Shown: in pieces, positions 16,441 to 25,332 of the stretch
Position numbering within the stretch: the stretch's first letter is position 1
Layout: every line of letters begins with the position of its first letter
Source of the DNA: Gammaproteobacteria bacterium
Lineage (GTDB): Bacteria > Pseudomonadota > Gammaproteobacteria > SZUA-140
Assembly: GCA_016716465.1 (NCBI GenBank)
Contig: JADJWH010000004.1
Location: forward strand, 124,001-188,000
Direction: 5' to 3'
Length of the DNA stretch: 64,000 nucleotides
Made by a program: the position numbers and the translations under genes
The notes under the pieces: generated by a model
The model's input: the letters and a program-made list of their open reading frames with translations, nothing else
Database searches by the model: none
Told to the model about the DNA's origin: nothing

Positions 16441-18534
16441 TTATGCCTGGTTGAACAGGCATGAGAGGTCAGCAACCTGCATGAATAGCCCGCGCAGCTG
16501 GCTCAGCTGGGCGAGGCGGTTCCGACGCACGGCAACGTTCTCGCTCATCACCAGCACCTGATCGAAATAGGCGTCCACCGCGCCGCGCAAACCGGCCAGA
16601 TGCGTCAGAACACCGTTGTAATCCGCCCGCTCGGCGAGCGGAGCGATCACCTTCTCGCAGGTCGCCATGGCGACCGCGAGCGCCTGTTCCGCGGGCTCAC
16701 TGAGCAAACTGCTGGAAACTTCACCCGGGATATCATCTTCAGCCTTGCGCAGAATATTGCCGATGCGTTTGTTCGCCGCCGCGAGGCTCGCCGCCTCGGG
16801 CATCGACTGGAAACGCACGACCGCATGCACTCGGGCGTCGAAATCCAGCGGCCGCGCCGGACGGCGCGCCAACACCGCCTCGAAGGCCTCGATATTCATC
16901 CCCGCTTCCAGATAGTAGGCACGCAGACGATCCATCATGAATCCATAGACCTGCGTGGCAACCGTTGCGTGGGAATCCAGATCCTGGCCCTGATCGCGGT
17001 AAATCTCCAGCGCCCCGTCGAGCAGCCGAACGAGGTCAAGCGGCAGTCTCCCCTCGATCATGATACGGAGAACGCCGAGGGCAACCCGCCGCAGGGCAAA
17101 CGGATCCTTGTCCCCTGTCGGCGGCTGACCGATACCGAAGATACCGACCAGCGTATCAAGCTTGTCGGCCACGGCAAGGGCCTGTCCCGTCAGTGTGGAC
17201 GGCAAGTGGTCGCCGGCGAAACGAGGCAGGTACTGCTGCTGCAGCGCCTGCGCCACTTCATCGGGTTCACCATCATGGCGCGCGTAGTAACCGCCCATGA
17301 CGCCCTGCAGTTCGGGGAATTCCCCGATCATCTGGGTCATCAGATCACATTTCGACAGATGACCGGCACGCTCGGCGCGGCGCGCATCACCACCCAGATC
17401 ACGCGCGATCGCCGCGGCCAGCGCGGCGACCCGTTCAGATTTCTTCTGCAGGGTGCCCAGACGGCGCTGAAAAACCACCTGCTCCAATGCCGAGTAATGT
17501 GATGCGAGCGTCCGCCTGCGATCCTGCTCCCAGAAAAACATGGCATCGCTGAGCCGCGGACGGATAACCCGCTCATTGCCCGCCTGCACCACGCCCTTGT
17601 CCGTGCTCTCGATGTTGCTTACCGTGACAAAGGCAGGCATCAGATTGCCGCGGCCATCGACGAGATGAAAATATTTCTGATGCCCCTTCATGGCGGAAAT
17701 CAAGGCTTCGGCCGGAACCTCGAGGAAACGGCGCTCGAATCCGCCGCGCACCGCGACCGGCCATTCGACCATCGCCGTAACCTCATCCAGTAGCGCCGCG
17801 TCGATTACCGCCTCGGCGCCTGCCGCGATCCCCGCCTCCAATACCTGCGCGCGCACCGCCTCGCGCCGGGCGGGGAAATCGGCGATGACGCGGCCCTCTG
17901 TCTCCAGCAGCGGCGCGTACGCGGCTGGCGCGGACAAATAGAGCTTGCCGGGATGATGGAAGCGATGGCCGCGGGTCTCGCGTCCGGCCTCCAGCCCAAA
18001 CAGGCGCAAGGGCAGGACCTCTTCCCCGTAGAGCAGGACGAGCCAGTGCACCGGACGCACGAAGGAGTCGTCGAGATCACCCCACCGCATGCGCCGCGGC
18101 ACCGGCAACGAGGCGATCTGCTGGCGAACCAGATCAGGCAGCAGGTCGCGCACATGGCGGCCATGCTGTTCCTTGCGAAACACCAGCCATGCGCCCTTGC
18201 CGCTTTCCTGCGTCTCCAGTTCATCGACGGTGACCCCGCAGGAACGGGCGAAACCGAGCGCGGCCGGGGTCGGGTTACCCTGCCCGTCAAAGGCCGCCGT
18301 CAGCGCCGGGCCGCGTCGCTCCTCGACGGTGTGCGGCTGCACACTGGCCAACCGGAGCACCAGAAACGCCAGCCGCCGCGGCGTGGCGTACACCTTGATA
18401 TCCTCAAATCCCAGGTTCAGCTTGCGGAGCCCGGCGCGCACACCCTCGCCGAGCGCCTCGCTCAACGAACGCAGCGCCTTGGGCGGCAACTCCTCAGTGC
18501 CGATCTCGAACAGCAGGTCGTAATGTTCGCTCAC
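16441..18534 (-). CDS. glyS: Glycyl-tRNA synthetase beta subunit
   Basis: This is the beta chain of the alpha2-beta2 glycyl-tRNA synthetase, which charges tRNA-Gly. The 697 residues match the normal length. Family features include the N-terminal LLFEIGTEELPPKALRSLSEAL, VYATPRRLAFLVL, RMRWGDLDDSFVRPVHWLVLLYG, AEALISAMKGHQKYFHL, and the HD-like GHLSKCDLMTQMIGEFPELQGVMGGYYARHDGE. The C-terminal tRNA-binding domain contains DPFALRRVALGVLRI. It overlaps glyQ by 4 bp (ATGA), so the subunits are translationally coupled. Confidence 0.97.
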   Translation of the reverse strand: MSEHYDLLFEIGTEELPPKALRSLSEALGEGVRAGLRKLNLGFEDIKVYATPRRLAFLVLRLASVQPHTVEERRGPALTAAFDGQGNPTPAALGFARSCGVTVDELETQESGKGAWLVFRKEQHGRHVRDLLPDLVRQQIASLPVPRRMRWGDLDDSFVRPVHWLVLLYGEEVLPLRLFGLEAGRETRGHRFHHPGKLYLSAPAAYAPLLETEGRVIADFPARREAVRAQVLEAGIAAGAEAVIDAALLDEVTAMVEWPVAVRGGFERRFLEVPAEALISAMKGHQKYFHLVDGRGNLMPAFVTVSNIESTDKGVVQAGNERVIRPRLSDAMFFWEQDRRRTLASHYSALEQVVFQRRLGTLQKKSERVAALAAAIARDLGGDARRAERAGHLSKCDLMTQMIGEFPELQGVMGGYYARHDGEPDEVAQALQQQYLPRFAGDHLPSTLTGQALAVADKLDTLVGIFGIGQPPTGDKDPFALRRVALGVLRIMIEGRLPLDLVRLLDGALEIYRDQGQDLDSHATVATQVYGFMMDRLRAYYLEAGMNIEAFEAVLARRPARPLDFDARVHAVVRFQSMPEAASLAAANKRIGNILRKAEDDIPGEVSSSLLSEPAEQALAVAMATCEKVIAPLAERADYNGVLTHLAGLRGAVDAYFDQVLVMSENVAVRRNRLAQLSQLRGLFMQVADLSCLFNQA

Positions 18535-19466
18535 CCGCCATCCTCCGGAGCGTTACTGGACGACGTACCGCAAAGGGGAAAACCCAGGGCCGCGCGCCGT
18601 TCGTAGTACGCGCCCGCAACCGCCTCCGCCAAGGCGCGCACACGGCCGATATAACGCGCCCGCTCGGTCACGCTGATCGCACGACGAGCGTCAAGGAGAT
18701 TGAAGACGTGGGACGATTTCAGCATCAACTCATAGGCTGCGAGCGGCAAACCGGACTCGATCATCCGTCGGCTCTGGGATTCACAGTCATCAAACCAGGA
18801 GAACAACATATCGATATCCGCATGTTCAAAATTGTAGGCGGACATCTCGACCTCGTTCTGATGGTAGACATCGCCATAGGTCACCCTTCCGGCCGGGCCG
18901 TTCTTCGACCACACCAGATCGTAGACGCTCTCAACGCCCTGCAGATACATGGCGATCCGCTCGAGCCCGTAAGTGATCTCGCCCGTCACCGGGCGGCAAT
19001 CCAGTCCGCCGACCTGCTGGAAATAGGTGAACTGCGTGACCTCCATGCCGTTCAGCCAGACCTCCCAGCCGAGCCCCCAGGCTCCGAGCGTGGGCGACTC
19101 CCAGTTGTCCTCCACGAAGCGGATATCGTGCACCAGCGGATCGATCCCCAGCGCCCGCAGCGAGCCGAGATAGAGCTCCTGGAGGTCCAGCGGCGATGGC
19201 TTGAGCATGATCTGCAACTGGTAATAATGCTGCAGGCGATTCGGATTCTCCCCGTAACGCCCGTCCGTCGGCCGACGCGAGGGCTGGACGTACACCGCGC
19301 TCCAGGGCTCCGGACCGATCGCGCGCAAAAACGTGGCGGGATGGAACGTCCCGGCGCCGACCTCCATGTCGTAGGGTTGCAGCAATACGCAGCCTCTGGC
19401 GATCCAGTATTGCTGCAACGCGAGGATCAATCCCTGGAAGGTCGATATGTCAGGGCTTTGCATCAT
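18531..19466 (-). CDS. glyQ: Glycyl-tRNA synthetase alpha subunit
   Basis: This is the catalytic class II chain of bacterial glycyl-tRNA synthetase. From the ATG at 19466 the protein has 311 residues and opens with DISTFQGLILALQQYWIARGC, the known N-terminus. It continues with QPYDMEVGAGTFHPATFLRAIGPEPW, VQPSRRPTDGRYGENPNRLQHYYQ and LDCRPVTGEITYGLERIAMYLQ. The open frame extends upstream to 19691 but those residues have no synthetase similarity and are not counted. It is the first gene of the glyQ-glyS-gmhB-plsC group. Confidence 0.96.
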   Translation of the reverse strand: MMQSPDISTFQGLILALQQYWIARGCVLLQPYDMEVGAGTFHPATFLRAIGPEPWSAVYVQPSRRPTDGRYGENPNRLQHYYQLQIMLKPSPLDLQELYLGSLRALGIDPLVHDIRFVEDNWESPTLGAWGLGWEVWLNGMEVTQFTYFQQVGGLDCRPVTGEITYGLERIAMYLQGVESVYDLVWSKNGPAGRVTYGDVYHQNEVEMSAYNFEHADIDMLFSWFDDCESQSRRMIESGLPLAAYELMLKSSHVFNLLDARRAISVTERARYIGRVRALAEAVAGAYYERRAALGFPLCGTSSSNAPEDGG

Positions 19467-19773
19467 ACTCTCGGTCAGTGAATCTGATGAGCGGAAAATA
19501 CCGGCGCACTGGCGCCCCCGCAGTATAGCGTTCGGCCGCGCGGATTGACATCGCGGCCAAGAACCGCCCGCACGGGACGCCTGCTCCCGCAAGGCCCGGC
19601 ATGCCTTGAGCCCGCCGCTGGGCCGATTCGGACGCCGCATGGTAGCAACTGCGGCCTTTTTCCCGCAAGCGCGCCGGACCGGCTTGGGCAAAATGAGACC
19701 TGGTCGCTAAGGCGTAGAAAGCGCGTGCCGATGTAATGGCATCTGGCAACATCAACCCGGCAGCTCGCGACTC
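19467..19773. other. Divergent intergenic region between glyQ and a conserved hypothetical gene
   Basis: This 307-bp, GC-rich region separates divergent genes and should hold the glyQ promoter. Open frames on both strands across it look like extensions or shadows. I see no T-box (not expected in this group) and no clear repeat or hairpin. Confidence 0.45.
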
Positions 19774-20340
19774 ATGAACCCGACATCCGCCCCGCAATGG
19801 CATTCGCTCGTCAATCAGGCCCAGCATCTCACCGGCAGCGTGATCACGGACCGGGCCGAGAGCTATCTGGTCGAACTGCTGGCGCAATTTTCGGCCAAGC
19901 CGCTCATGATGGCCCGGGTACTGGCCTTCGACTACCTGAATGATCCGCTGCTGCAGACGAAATCCCGCGGCGAACGCCTGAAGGACATCGGCGATCACTG
20001 CCTGCTCTTCGCCGGCCTGTTTCCTCAACATGCGGAACGCCGCCAGATCCGGCTCGGACACATGGTCGAACTGGGCCAGAACGCCTACCATCAGCTACAC
20101 GAAACGGCGCCGTTCGAAGCCGGCGGACTGTATGCCGACCTCGCCCGCGGATTTGTCACCCTGATGGACCTCCTGCATGCGATACGCGAACTGCGAGACG
20201 AACGCGCCCGCCTGTCCCCACTGCACGCCTTCGATCTGTGGAGCGATACCGGCAGCCTGCATGCCCTGCGCGTGATCCGCTCATTTACGGATGCCACCCC
20301 GATCAGACCGCCAATGCACAGTGACAGCTTGCTGATGTAG
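19774..20340 (+). CDS. Conserved hypothetical protein, all-helical
   Basis: I do not recognise a named family in this 188-residue soluble protein. It has no signal peptide or membrane segment and looks fully helical. Phrases such as ESYLVELLAQFSAKPLMMARVLAFDYL, RLKDIGDHCLLFAGLFPQHAERR and YADLARGFVTLMDLLHAIREL are regular and well packed, and codon use matches its neighbours, so I take it as real. Clustered His, Asp and Glu around GDHCLLFAG could form a metal site, but this is a guess. It is followed by a terminator-like hairpin at 20381-20406. Confidence 0.7.
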   Translation: MNPTSAPQWHSLVNQAQHLTGSVITDRAESYLVELLAQFSAKPLMMARVLAFDYLNDPLLQTKSRGERLKDIGDHCLLFAGLFPQHAERRQIRLGHMVELGQNAYHQLHETAPFEAGGLYADLARGFVTLMDLLHAIRELRDERARLSPLHAFDLWSDTGSLHALRVIRSFTDATPIRPPMHSDSLLM

Positions 20341-20380
20341 TTTGGCACCCCCCCGGCAGGACGCCGGCGCTTCAAATCCG

Positions 20381-20406
20381 GCGCCCGCCGCCGCGGCGCA
20401 TTTTTT
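20381..20406 (+). terminator. Rho-independent terminator after the conserved hypothetical gene
   Basis: GCGCC and GGCGC arms with an internal GC-rich loop are followed after one base by six T residues (20401-20406). This ends the gene at 19774-20340 and separates it from the PP-loop gene. Confidence 0.55.
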
Positions 20407-20472
20407 CAAACCCGTCCGGATTTGCTATCATCACCCCCTCTCCAACGGGAACGGACGACGGCCCTGAACGAC

Positions 20473-21519
20473 ATGGTGACACAGCGCAAAGCCGTGGCCC
20501 TGATCTCCGGTGGGCTGGATTCGATGCTCGCCGCGCGCGTCATGCAGGATCACGGGATTCACGTCGAAGGCATCAATTTCTATACCGGTTTTTGCGTAGA
20601 GGGACACACCCACGCAATCCGCCGCAAGGATACCGCCCGCCCGAAACGCAATAACGCGCTCTGGGTCGCCGAGCAGCTCGGCATCAGGCTGCACATCATC
20701 GATGTAATCGACGAATACAAGGATATCGTCCTCAACCCGAAGCATGGCTATGGCGCGCACGTCAATCCCTGCCTGGACTGCAAGGGATTCATGGTCAGAA
20801 AGGCGCGCGAGTGGATGGAACAGAACGGTTTCGATTTCATTATCACCGGCGAGGTCCTGGGCCAGCGGCCCATGTCGCAGCGGCGGGATACCTTCCCCGT
20901 CGTCGCCCGCGAGTCGGGAGCCAATGATCATCTGCTCCGCCCCCTGTGCGCCAGGCTGCTGCCGCCAACCCTGCCGGAGCGCGAAGGGTGGGTCGATCGC
21001 GCCCGCCTTCATGATTTCAACGGCCGCTCCCGCAAACCCCAGATTGCACTGGCGCGGTCCTACGGACTACACGACTACGCGCAGCCCGCCGGTGGCTGCT
21101 GTTTCCTGACCAATGAACAATACGCCGTCAAGATAACGGACTTGTGGAAAGCGCGCGGCCGCCGCGACTACGAACTGGACGATATCATGCTCCTCAAGGT
21201 TGGCCGCCATATCCGGCCGCGCCCGCACTTCAAGTTGATCGTGGGACGCGAAGAAGGCGAAAACAGGTTTCTTGAAGGCTACAAAAATCGCTATACTGCG
21301 ATCCGCTCGACCAGTCACAGCGGTCCATTGGCCCTGCTTGACGGCACGGCAGATGAAGCGGACTTGCGCCTGTCAGCACGTCTGGTGGCGCGCTTCGGCA
21401 AGGGAAGGGATGCCGCATCAGTCAGCGTGGAGGTCACGGGTCCGGGTCAACAACCCTGCAGTCTTGAGGTCCCCCCCCTCAGCCAGGACGAAATTCCCAG
21501 CGAATGGTATATAGCATGA
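20473..21519 (+). CDS. PP-loop ATPase, ThiI/MnmA-like sulfurtransferase paired with TusA
   Basis: The roughly 348-residue protein starts with an N-type ATP pyrophosphatase loop (ALISGGLDSMLAARVM) as in ThiI and MnmA, which adenylate tRNA before sulfur insertion. There is no THUMP domain and it is not a canonical MnmA. Conserved-looking Cys motifs are NPCLDCKGFM (about residue 97) and GGCCFLT (about 212), placed where MnmA-type enzymes carry catalytic cysteines. The start at 20473 is the first ATG giving the PP-loop at residues 10-16; the frame is open to 20422. Its stop overlaps the start of a TusA-like gene, so a sulfur relay to tRNA or another acceptor is a fair inference. The substrate is unknown. 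Confidence 0.78.
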   Translation: MVTQRKAVALISGGLDSMLAARVMQDHGIHVEGINFYTGFCVEGHTHAIRRKDTARPKRNNALWVAEQLGIRLHIIDVIDEYKDIVLNPKHGYGAHVNPCLDCKGFMVRKAREWMEQNGFDFIITGEVLGQRPMSQRRDTFPVVARESGANDHLLRPLCARLLPPTLPEREGWVDRARLHDFNGRSRKPQIALARSYGLHDYAQPAGGCCFLTNEQYAVKITDLWKARGRRDYELDDIMLLKVGRHIRPRPHFKLIVGREEGENRFLEGYKNRYTAIRSTSHSGPLALLDGTADEADLRLSARLVARFGKGRDAASVSVEVTGPGQQPCSLEVPPLSQDEIPSEWYIA

Positions 21520-21749
21520 ATCGCCATACCCTTGATGTGCGCTATCAGCTGTGTCCCATTCCGGTGATCCGGACCCAAAACATGGTGAACAGGCTGCCGG
21601 ACGGAGATGTCGTCGAAGTCCTCTGCACCGATCCCGGCACGCTCCATGACATTCCCGCCTGGTGTCGCATCCACGGTCACCGGCTGCTTGATTCAGAACA
21701 AGGCAAGGATCAGATCCGTATTGTCTTGGAAGTGTGCAAATCCGCCTGA
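21516..21749 (+). CDS. tusA: TusA-family sulfur carrier protein
   Basis: This 77-residue TusA/SirA-like protein carries the persulfide-forming Cys13 in the family motif CPIPVIRTQN. VVEVLCTDPGTLHDIPAWCRIHGHRLL is a typical TusA core. TusA proteins pass sulfane sulfur between rhodanese or desulfurase donors and acceptors, in tRNA thiolation or in dissimilatory sulfur oxidation. The start at 21516 overlaps the stop of the PP-loop gene by 4 bp (ATGA), so the two are probably co-translated and functionally paired. A frame starting at 21504 adds four residues inside the upstream gene and is less likely. Confidence 0.88.
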   Translation: MNRHTLDVRYQLCPIPVIRTQNMVNRLPDGDVVEVLCTDPGTLHDIPAWCRIHGHRLLDSEQGKDQIRIVLEVCKSA

Positions 21750-21774
21750 GCACTGCCCCAAAACAGGCCTCATA

Positions 21775-21791
21775 AGCCCCATATTGGTGCA
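21775..21791. promoter_or_regulatory. NtrC enhancer-like site upstream of glnA
   Basis: AGCCCC-ATATT-GGTGCA matches the NtrC consensus TGCACC-N5-GGTGCA at 10 of 12 positions, with one perfect half. It is about 65 bp upstream of the sigma-54 promoter motif, a typical enhancer distance. A separate inverted repeat (GGATAAC at 21801-21807, GTTATCC at 21822-21828) lies between the two. Confidence 0.5.
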
Positions 21792-21854
21792 ATTATAACG
21801 GGATAACCAACGAAAATATAAGTTATCCTGATGTTTTATAAGAAGATTCCGGCA

Positions 21855-21869
21855 TGGCATAGTTTCTGC
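21855..21869 (+). promoter_or_regulatory. Sigma-54 promoter of glnA
   Basis: TGGCATAGTTTCTGC has the GG and GC dinucleotides at exactly the spacing of the -24/-12 consensus (TGGCAC-N5-TTGC). It lies 65 bp before the glnA ATG. With the NtrC-like site upstream and ntrBC downstream, nitrogen-regulated expression is expected. Confidence 0.72.
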
Positions 21870-21933
21870 TATCCGGTAAGAAGTCTGGCCCTGTAATCAA
21901 AATATAGTCCACAGCGTCTTTCGGAGGATTCAA

Positions 21934-23340
21934 ATGTCACAGAAAGTGTTGAAAATGATCAAGGACCATGAGGTCAAGTTCGTCGACCTCCGCTTTACCG
22001 ACACCCGCGGCAAGGAACAGCATGTATCGTACCCTGCCAACCGGATCGATGCCGGCACTTTCAAGGACGGCGTGATGTTCGACGGCTCCAGCATCGCGGG
22101 CTGGAAGGGCATCGAGGAATCGGACATGATCCTGATGCCCGACGCCGAGACCAGCGTCCTCGATCCCTTCATGGACGAAACGACGCTGATCCTCCGCTGC
22201 GATATCATCGAGCCCCGGACCATGCAGGGTTACGAGCGCGACCCGCGCACGATCGCCAAGCGCGCCGAGGCCTACCTCAAGTCCACCAAGATCGCTGACA
22301 CCGCCTATTTCGGCCCCGAACCCGAGTTCTTCATCTTCGACGACGTCCGCTGGGGCGCCAACATGGGCGGCGCCTTTTACAAGATCGACTCCGATGAGGC
22401 CTCCTGGAACTCCGAGCGCGTGTTCGAGGACGGCAACATCGGCCATCGCCCGAGCACCAAGGGCGGCTACTTCCCGGTACCGCCGGTCGACTCGCTGCAG
22501 GACATCCGTTCCGCAATGTGCCTGGCGCTGCAGGAGATGGGCGTGGACGTCGAGATCCACCACCACGAGGTAGCCACGGCCGGCCAGTGCGAGATCGGCA
22601 CCAAGTACAGCACCCTGACCAAGCGCGCCGACATCAACCAGATCCTCAAGTACGTGATCTGGAACGTAGCCCACGCCTACGGCAAGACCGTGACATTCAT
22701 GCCCAAACCCCTGGTCGGCGACAACGGCAGCGGCATGCACGTGCACCAGTCGCTCGCCAAAGGCGGCAAGAATCTGTTTGCCGGCAACAAGTACGGCGGC
22801 TTGTCGGAACTCGCGCTGTACTACATCGGCGGCATCCTTAAGCATGCGCGCGCCCTCAACGCGATCACCAATTCGAGCACCAACAGCTACAAGCGTCTGG
22901 TGCCCGGCTTCGAGGCGCCGGTGCTGCTGGCCTATTCCGCCCGCAACCGTTCGGCCTCGATCCGTATTCCCTGGGTCTCCAATCCGATCGCCCGCCGCAT
23001 CGAGGTCCGCTTCCCGGATTCCTCCGGCAACCCATACCTGACCTTCGCCGCCATGATGATGGCCGGACTGGATGGCATCAAGAACAAGATCCACCCGGGC
23101 GAGGCGATGGACAAGAACCTGTACGATCTGCCGCCGGAGGAACTCAAGGAAGTCCCGACCGTCTGTCATTCACTCGATATGGCGCTGGACTATCTGGACA
23201 AGGACCGCGACTTCCTCAAGGCCGGCGGCGTGTTCACCGACGACGTCATCGACAGCTACATCGAACTGAAGATGTCCGAGGTCACGCGCCTTCGTATGAC
23301 CGCCCATCCGGTCGAATTCGATATGTACTACAGCATGTAA
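21934..23340 (+). CDS. glnA: Glutamine synthetase type I
   Basis: This enzyme makes glutamine from glutamate, ammonia and ATP as a dodecamer. The 468-residue length is that of the GSI-beta type. Motifs include DLRFTDTRGKEQHVSYP, FDGSSIAGWKGIEESDM, the metal site in EPEFFIFDDV, HHHEVATAGQCEIG, the ATP region KPLVGDNGSGMHVHQSL and NRSASIRIPW. Tyr in NLYDLPPEE is the adenylylation site, so control by GlnE is likely. It is preceded by NtrC and sigma-54 motifs and a GGAGG ribosome-binding site, and followed by a strong terminator. Confidence 0.98.
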   Translation: MSQKVLKMIKDHEVKFVDLRFTDTRGKEQHVSYPANRIDAGTFKDGVMFDGSSIAGWKGIEESDMILMPDAETSVLDPFMDETTLILRCDIIEPRTMQGYERDPRTIAKRAEAYLKSTKIADTAYFGPEPEFFIFDDVRWGANMGGAFYKIDSDEASWNSERVFEDGNIGHRPSTKGGYFPVPPVDSLQDIRSAMCLALQEMGVDVEIHHHEVATAGQCEIGTKYSTLTKRADINQILKYVIWNVAHAYGKTVTFMPKPLVGDNGSGMHVHQSLAKGGKNLFAGNKYGGLSELALYYIGGILKHARALNAITNSSTNSYKRLVPGFEAPVLLAYSARNRSASIRIPWVSNPIARRIEVRFPDSSGNPYLTFAAMMMAGLDGIKNKIHPGEAMDKNLYDLPPEELKEVPTVCHSLDMALDYLDKDRDFLKAGGVFTDDVIDSYIELKMSEVTRLRMTAHPVEFDMYYSM

Positions 23341-23372
23341 TCCCGCCCTGCGGCTTACTGCATTCCCTGAAA

Positions 23373-23399
23373 CCCCCGGCCGCAAACCGGGGGTTTTTT
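23373..23399 (+). terminator. Rho-independent terminator of glnA
   Basis: CCCCCGG (23373-23379) and CCGGGGG (23387-23393) form a 7-bp GC stem directly followed by six T residues. It is a textbook intrinsic terminator 33 bp after the glnA stop. Confidence 0.9.
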
Positions 23400-23436
23400 C
23401 TTTGACATCCGCCTCGATCCCGGCTACATAGAGAGA

Positions 23437-24000
23437 ATGCCCGGGATAGCCTCAAAGAAGCTGCAAACCGTATTCGTGTCGGTGTTCGCTTGCCTGGCTG
23501 CGCTGGCGCCCAGGGACGTGCCGGCGGAAATCTATAAAAAGGTGTTGCCGGACGGGACGGTCAGCTATTCAAGCGAACCCCTCCCCAACGCGGAAAAGAT
23601 CACCCCCCCAGAGCCCCAGGTAATCCCGGCCCTGAAGCCACCCGCCGACGGGGGCCAGCAGGGACAGACTCCAGCCTCTGCTCCACCCCCGTACACCGGG
23701 CTCGACATCGTGGAACCCGTCGATGATCAGGTCATCTGGAACAATGCCCGGGAAATCGAGGTCAGCGTATCCCTGACACCGCCCCTTAAGGTGCAGCAGG
23801 GCCATCGCCTGGTCATCATGCTGGATGGCAGCCCGGTGGATCAATCCGGGGAGGCGACACGTCTCATGCTCACCGAGGTTGACCGTGGCTCGCATACCCT
23901 CACCGCGGAGGTGCACGACATCGCCGGACGGGTCCTGCTCCGGTCCGCGCCGGTCACCTTCCACCTCAAACAGCACTCCGCACTGCTCCCGCCCCGCTGA
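23437..24000 (+). CDS. Exported DUF4124-domain protein
   Basis: The protein has 187 residues with a signal peptide (TVFVSVFACLAALAPRDVPA). Right after cleavage is a short DUF4124 motif (IYKKVLPDGTVSYSSEPLPNAEKI), then a Pro-rich linker, then a small beta-sandwich (about 95-180; LDIVEPVDDQVIWNN, HRLVIMLDGSPVDQSG) resembling an Ig-like fold. It is probably periplasmic. Proteins of this form are often found between glnA and ntrB in gammaproteobacteria, but no function has been shown. The codon use is ordinary. Confidence 0.82.
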   Translation: MPGIASKKLQTVFVSVFACLAALAPRDVPAEIYKKVLPDGTVSYSSEPLPNAEKITPPEPQVIPALKPPADGGQQGQTPASAPPPYTGLDIVEPVDDQVIWNNAREIEVSVSLTPPLKVQQGHRLVIMLDGSPVDQSGEATRLMLTEVDRGSHTLTAEVHDIAGRVLLRSAPVTFHLKQHSALLPPR

Positions 24001-24033
24001 TCGGCCCCATAATGATCGCACCACCCATTGATT

Positions 24034-24050
24034 TGCCCTAAAATAGGGCA
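24034..24050. terminator. Small stem-loop after the DUF4124 gene
   Basis: TGCCCTA and TAGGGCA form a perfect 7-bp stem with an AAA loop 34 bp after the stop codon. No T-run follows, so it could be a weak terminator or an RNA-stabilising hairpin. Confidence 0.35.
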
Positions 24051-24222
24051 TTCAAGGGTTGTATATCGATGGGCCATTGCCTGATTTATGGGCACGATCG
24101 CTTCCGACCGCACCGGCCCGGCTTGCCGGGAAGCCATTATCCATTTGTTTTGGATAATTTTTTAGCCATCCTGTCGATTCACTATAAAAATTGCGTCACC
24201 GCCATACCCGCCCGCCGGCGAT

Positions 24223-24237
24223 TGGTTTGCTTTTTGC
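24223..24237 (+). promoter_or_regulatory. Sigma-54-type promoter immediately before ntrB
   Basis: TGGTTTGCTTTTTGC fits the -24/-12 pattern (GG and GC 10 bases apart, TTTGC). Its predicted start site would fall at about 24249, next to the GTG at 24250. The RNA would be nearly leaderless, or translation could begin at the ATG at 24265. Confidence 0.5.
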
Positions 24238-24249
24238 AAAAATGAACCC

Positions 24250-25332
24250 GTGCTCACAAATACGATGACATCCACGCGCACCGACCAGCGAATCCTGGAA
24301 AACCTCAACACGGCAGTGTTGTTGTTCAGTGACGCGCTCGAACTCAAATACATCAACCCGGCGGGCGAGATCCTGTTCGAGGCCAGCGCACGCCAGATCA
24401 CGGGGCAGCCGGCCACACGGCTGTTTCCCGAATCCCAGGAATTCATTCAGGCGCTGAGACGCTCGCTGAACAGCGGGCACCCGTACACGGAACGAGGGGC
24501 AAGCCTGCGCCTGCCCGACCAGCGCATGGTAACCGTGGATGTCACTGTAACCCCGCTGCAGGAACGCAACGAGCATGAATTGCTGCTCGAACTTCTGCAG
24601 GTGGACCGCCATATGCGCATCGCACGCGAGGAAAACCTCATCGCGCAATACAACAACACCCGGATGCTGATGCGTGGCATGGCCCATGAGATTAACAATC
24701 CCCTGGGCGGGCTGCGCGGGGCGGCGCAATTGCTCGAGCGCGAACTGGACGACGACACCCTCAAGGAATATACCCGCGTGATTATCGGCGAGGCGGACCG
24801 CCTGCAGTCGCTGTTGAGCAGGATGCTGGGCCCGAACGCCATCCCGCTCAAACGCAGGGTCAACATCCACGAGGTCACCGAGCGCGTGCGCGCCCTGCTC
24901 CAGGCCGAGGCGGGACCGGATGTCGTGATCCTGCGCGACTACGACCCCAGCATCCCCGAGCTGTTCGTCGACGCCGATCAGCTGATCCAGGCCATACTCA
25001 ACATCACGCGCAACGCGCTGCAGGCGATCAATGGCAATGGCTCGATCACGCTGCAGACGCGCACCCAGCGCCAGTTCACCCTGGGCTCCAAGACCCACAA
25101 GCTGGTGGTGCAGATCAACATCATCGACAGCGGTCCCGGCATCCCGCCCGACATGATCGAAAAGATCTTCTACCCCATGATCAGCGGCCGCCCCGGCGGC
25201 ACGGGCCTGGGCCTGCCCATCGCGCAGTCGATCGTCAACCAGCATAGCGGTTTGATCGAGTGCGCCAGCCGGCCCGGGAAAACCGTTTTTTCCATCATAC
25301 TGCCACTCGAGGAATATCATGAGCAGCAATAA
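24250..25332 (+). CDS. ntrB: Nitrogen-regulation sensor histidine kinase NtrB (GlnL)
   Basis: NtrB phosphorylates and dephosphorylates NtrC according to PII signals. The 360-residue protein is cytosolic. It has an N-terminal PAS domain (about 12-115; ILENLNTAVLLFSDALELKYINPAGEILF), a phosphoacceptor H-box at His146 (GMAHEINNPLGGLRGAAQLLE), then N-box NITRNALQAING, G1 DSGPGIPPDMIEKIFYPMIS and G2 GGTGLGLPIAQSIV. The start is GTG at 24250 or ATG at 24265. It overlaps ntrC by 14 bp, so the pair is coupled. Confidence 0.95.
   Translation: MLTNTMTSTRTDQRILENLNTAVLLFSDALELKYINPAGEILFEASARQITGQPATRLFPESQEFIQALRRSLNSGHPYTERGASLRLPDQRMVTVDVTVTPLQERNEHELLLELLQVDRHMRIAREENLIAQYNNTRMLMRGMAHEINNPLGGLRGAAQLLERELDDDTLKEYTRVIIGEADRLQSLLSRMLGPNAIPLKRRVNIHEVTERVRALLQAEAGPDVVILRDYDPSIPELFVDADQLIQAILNITRNALQAINGNGSITLQTRTQRQFTLGSKTHKLVVQINIIDSGPGIPPDMIEKIFYPMISGRPGGTGLGLPIAQSIVNQHSGLIECASRPGKTVFSIILPLEEYHEQQ

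Noticed and set aside
19450..20091. 213-residue minus-strand frame upstream of glyQ
   Set aside because: It overlaps glyQ and the conserved hypothetical gene in another frame and looks compositional; no family resemblance.
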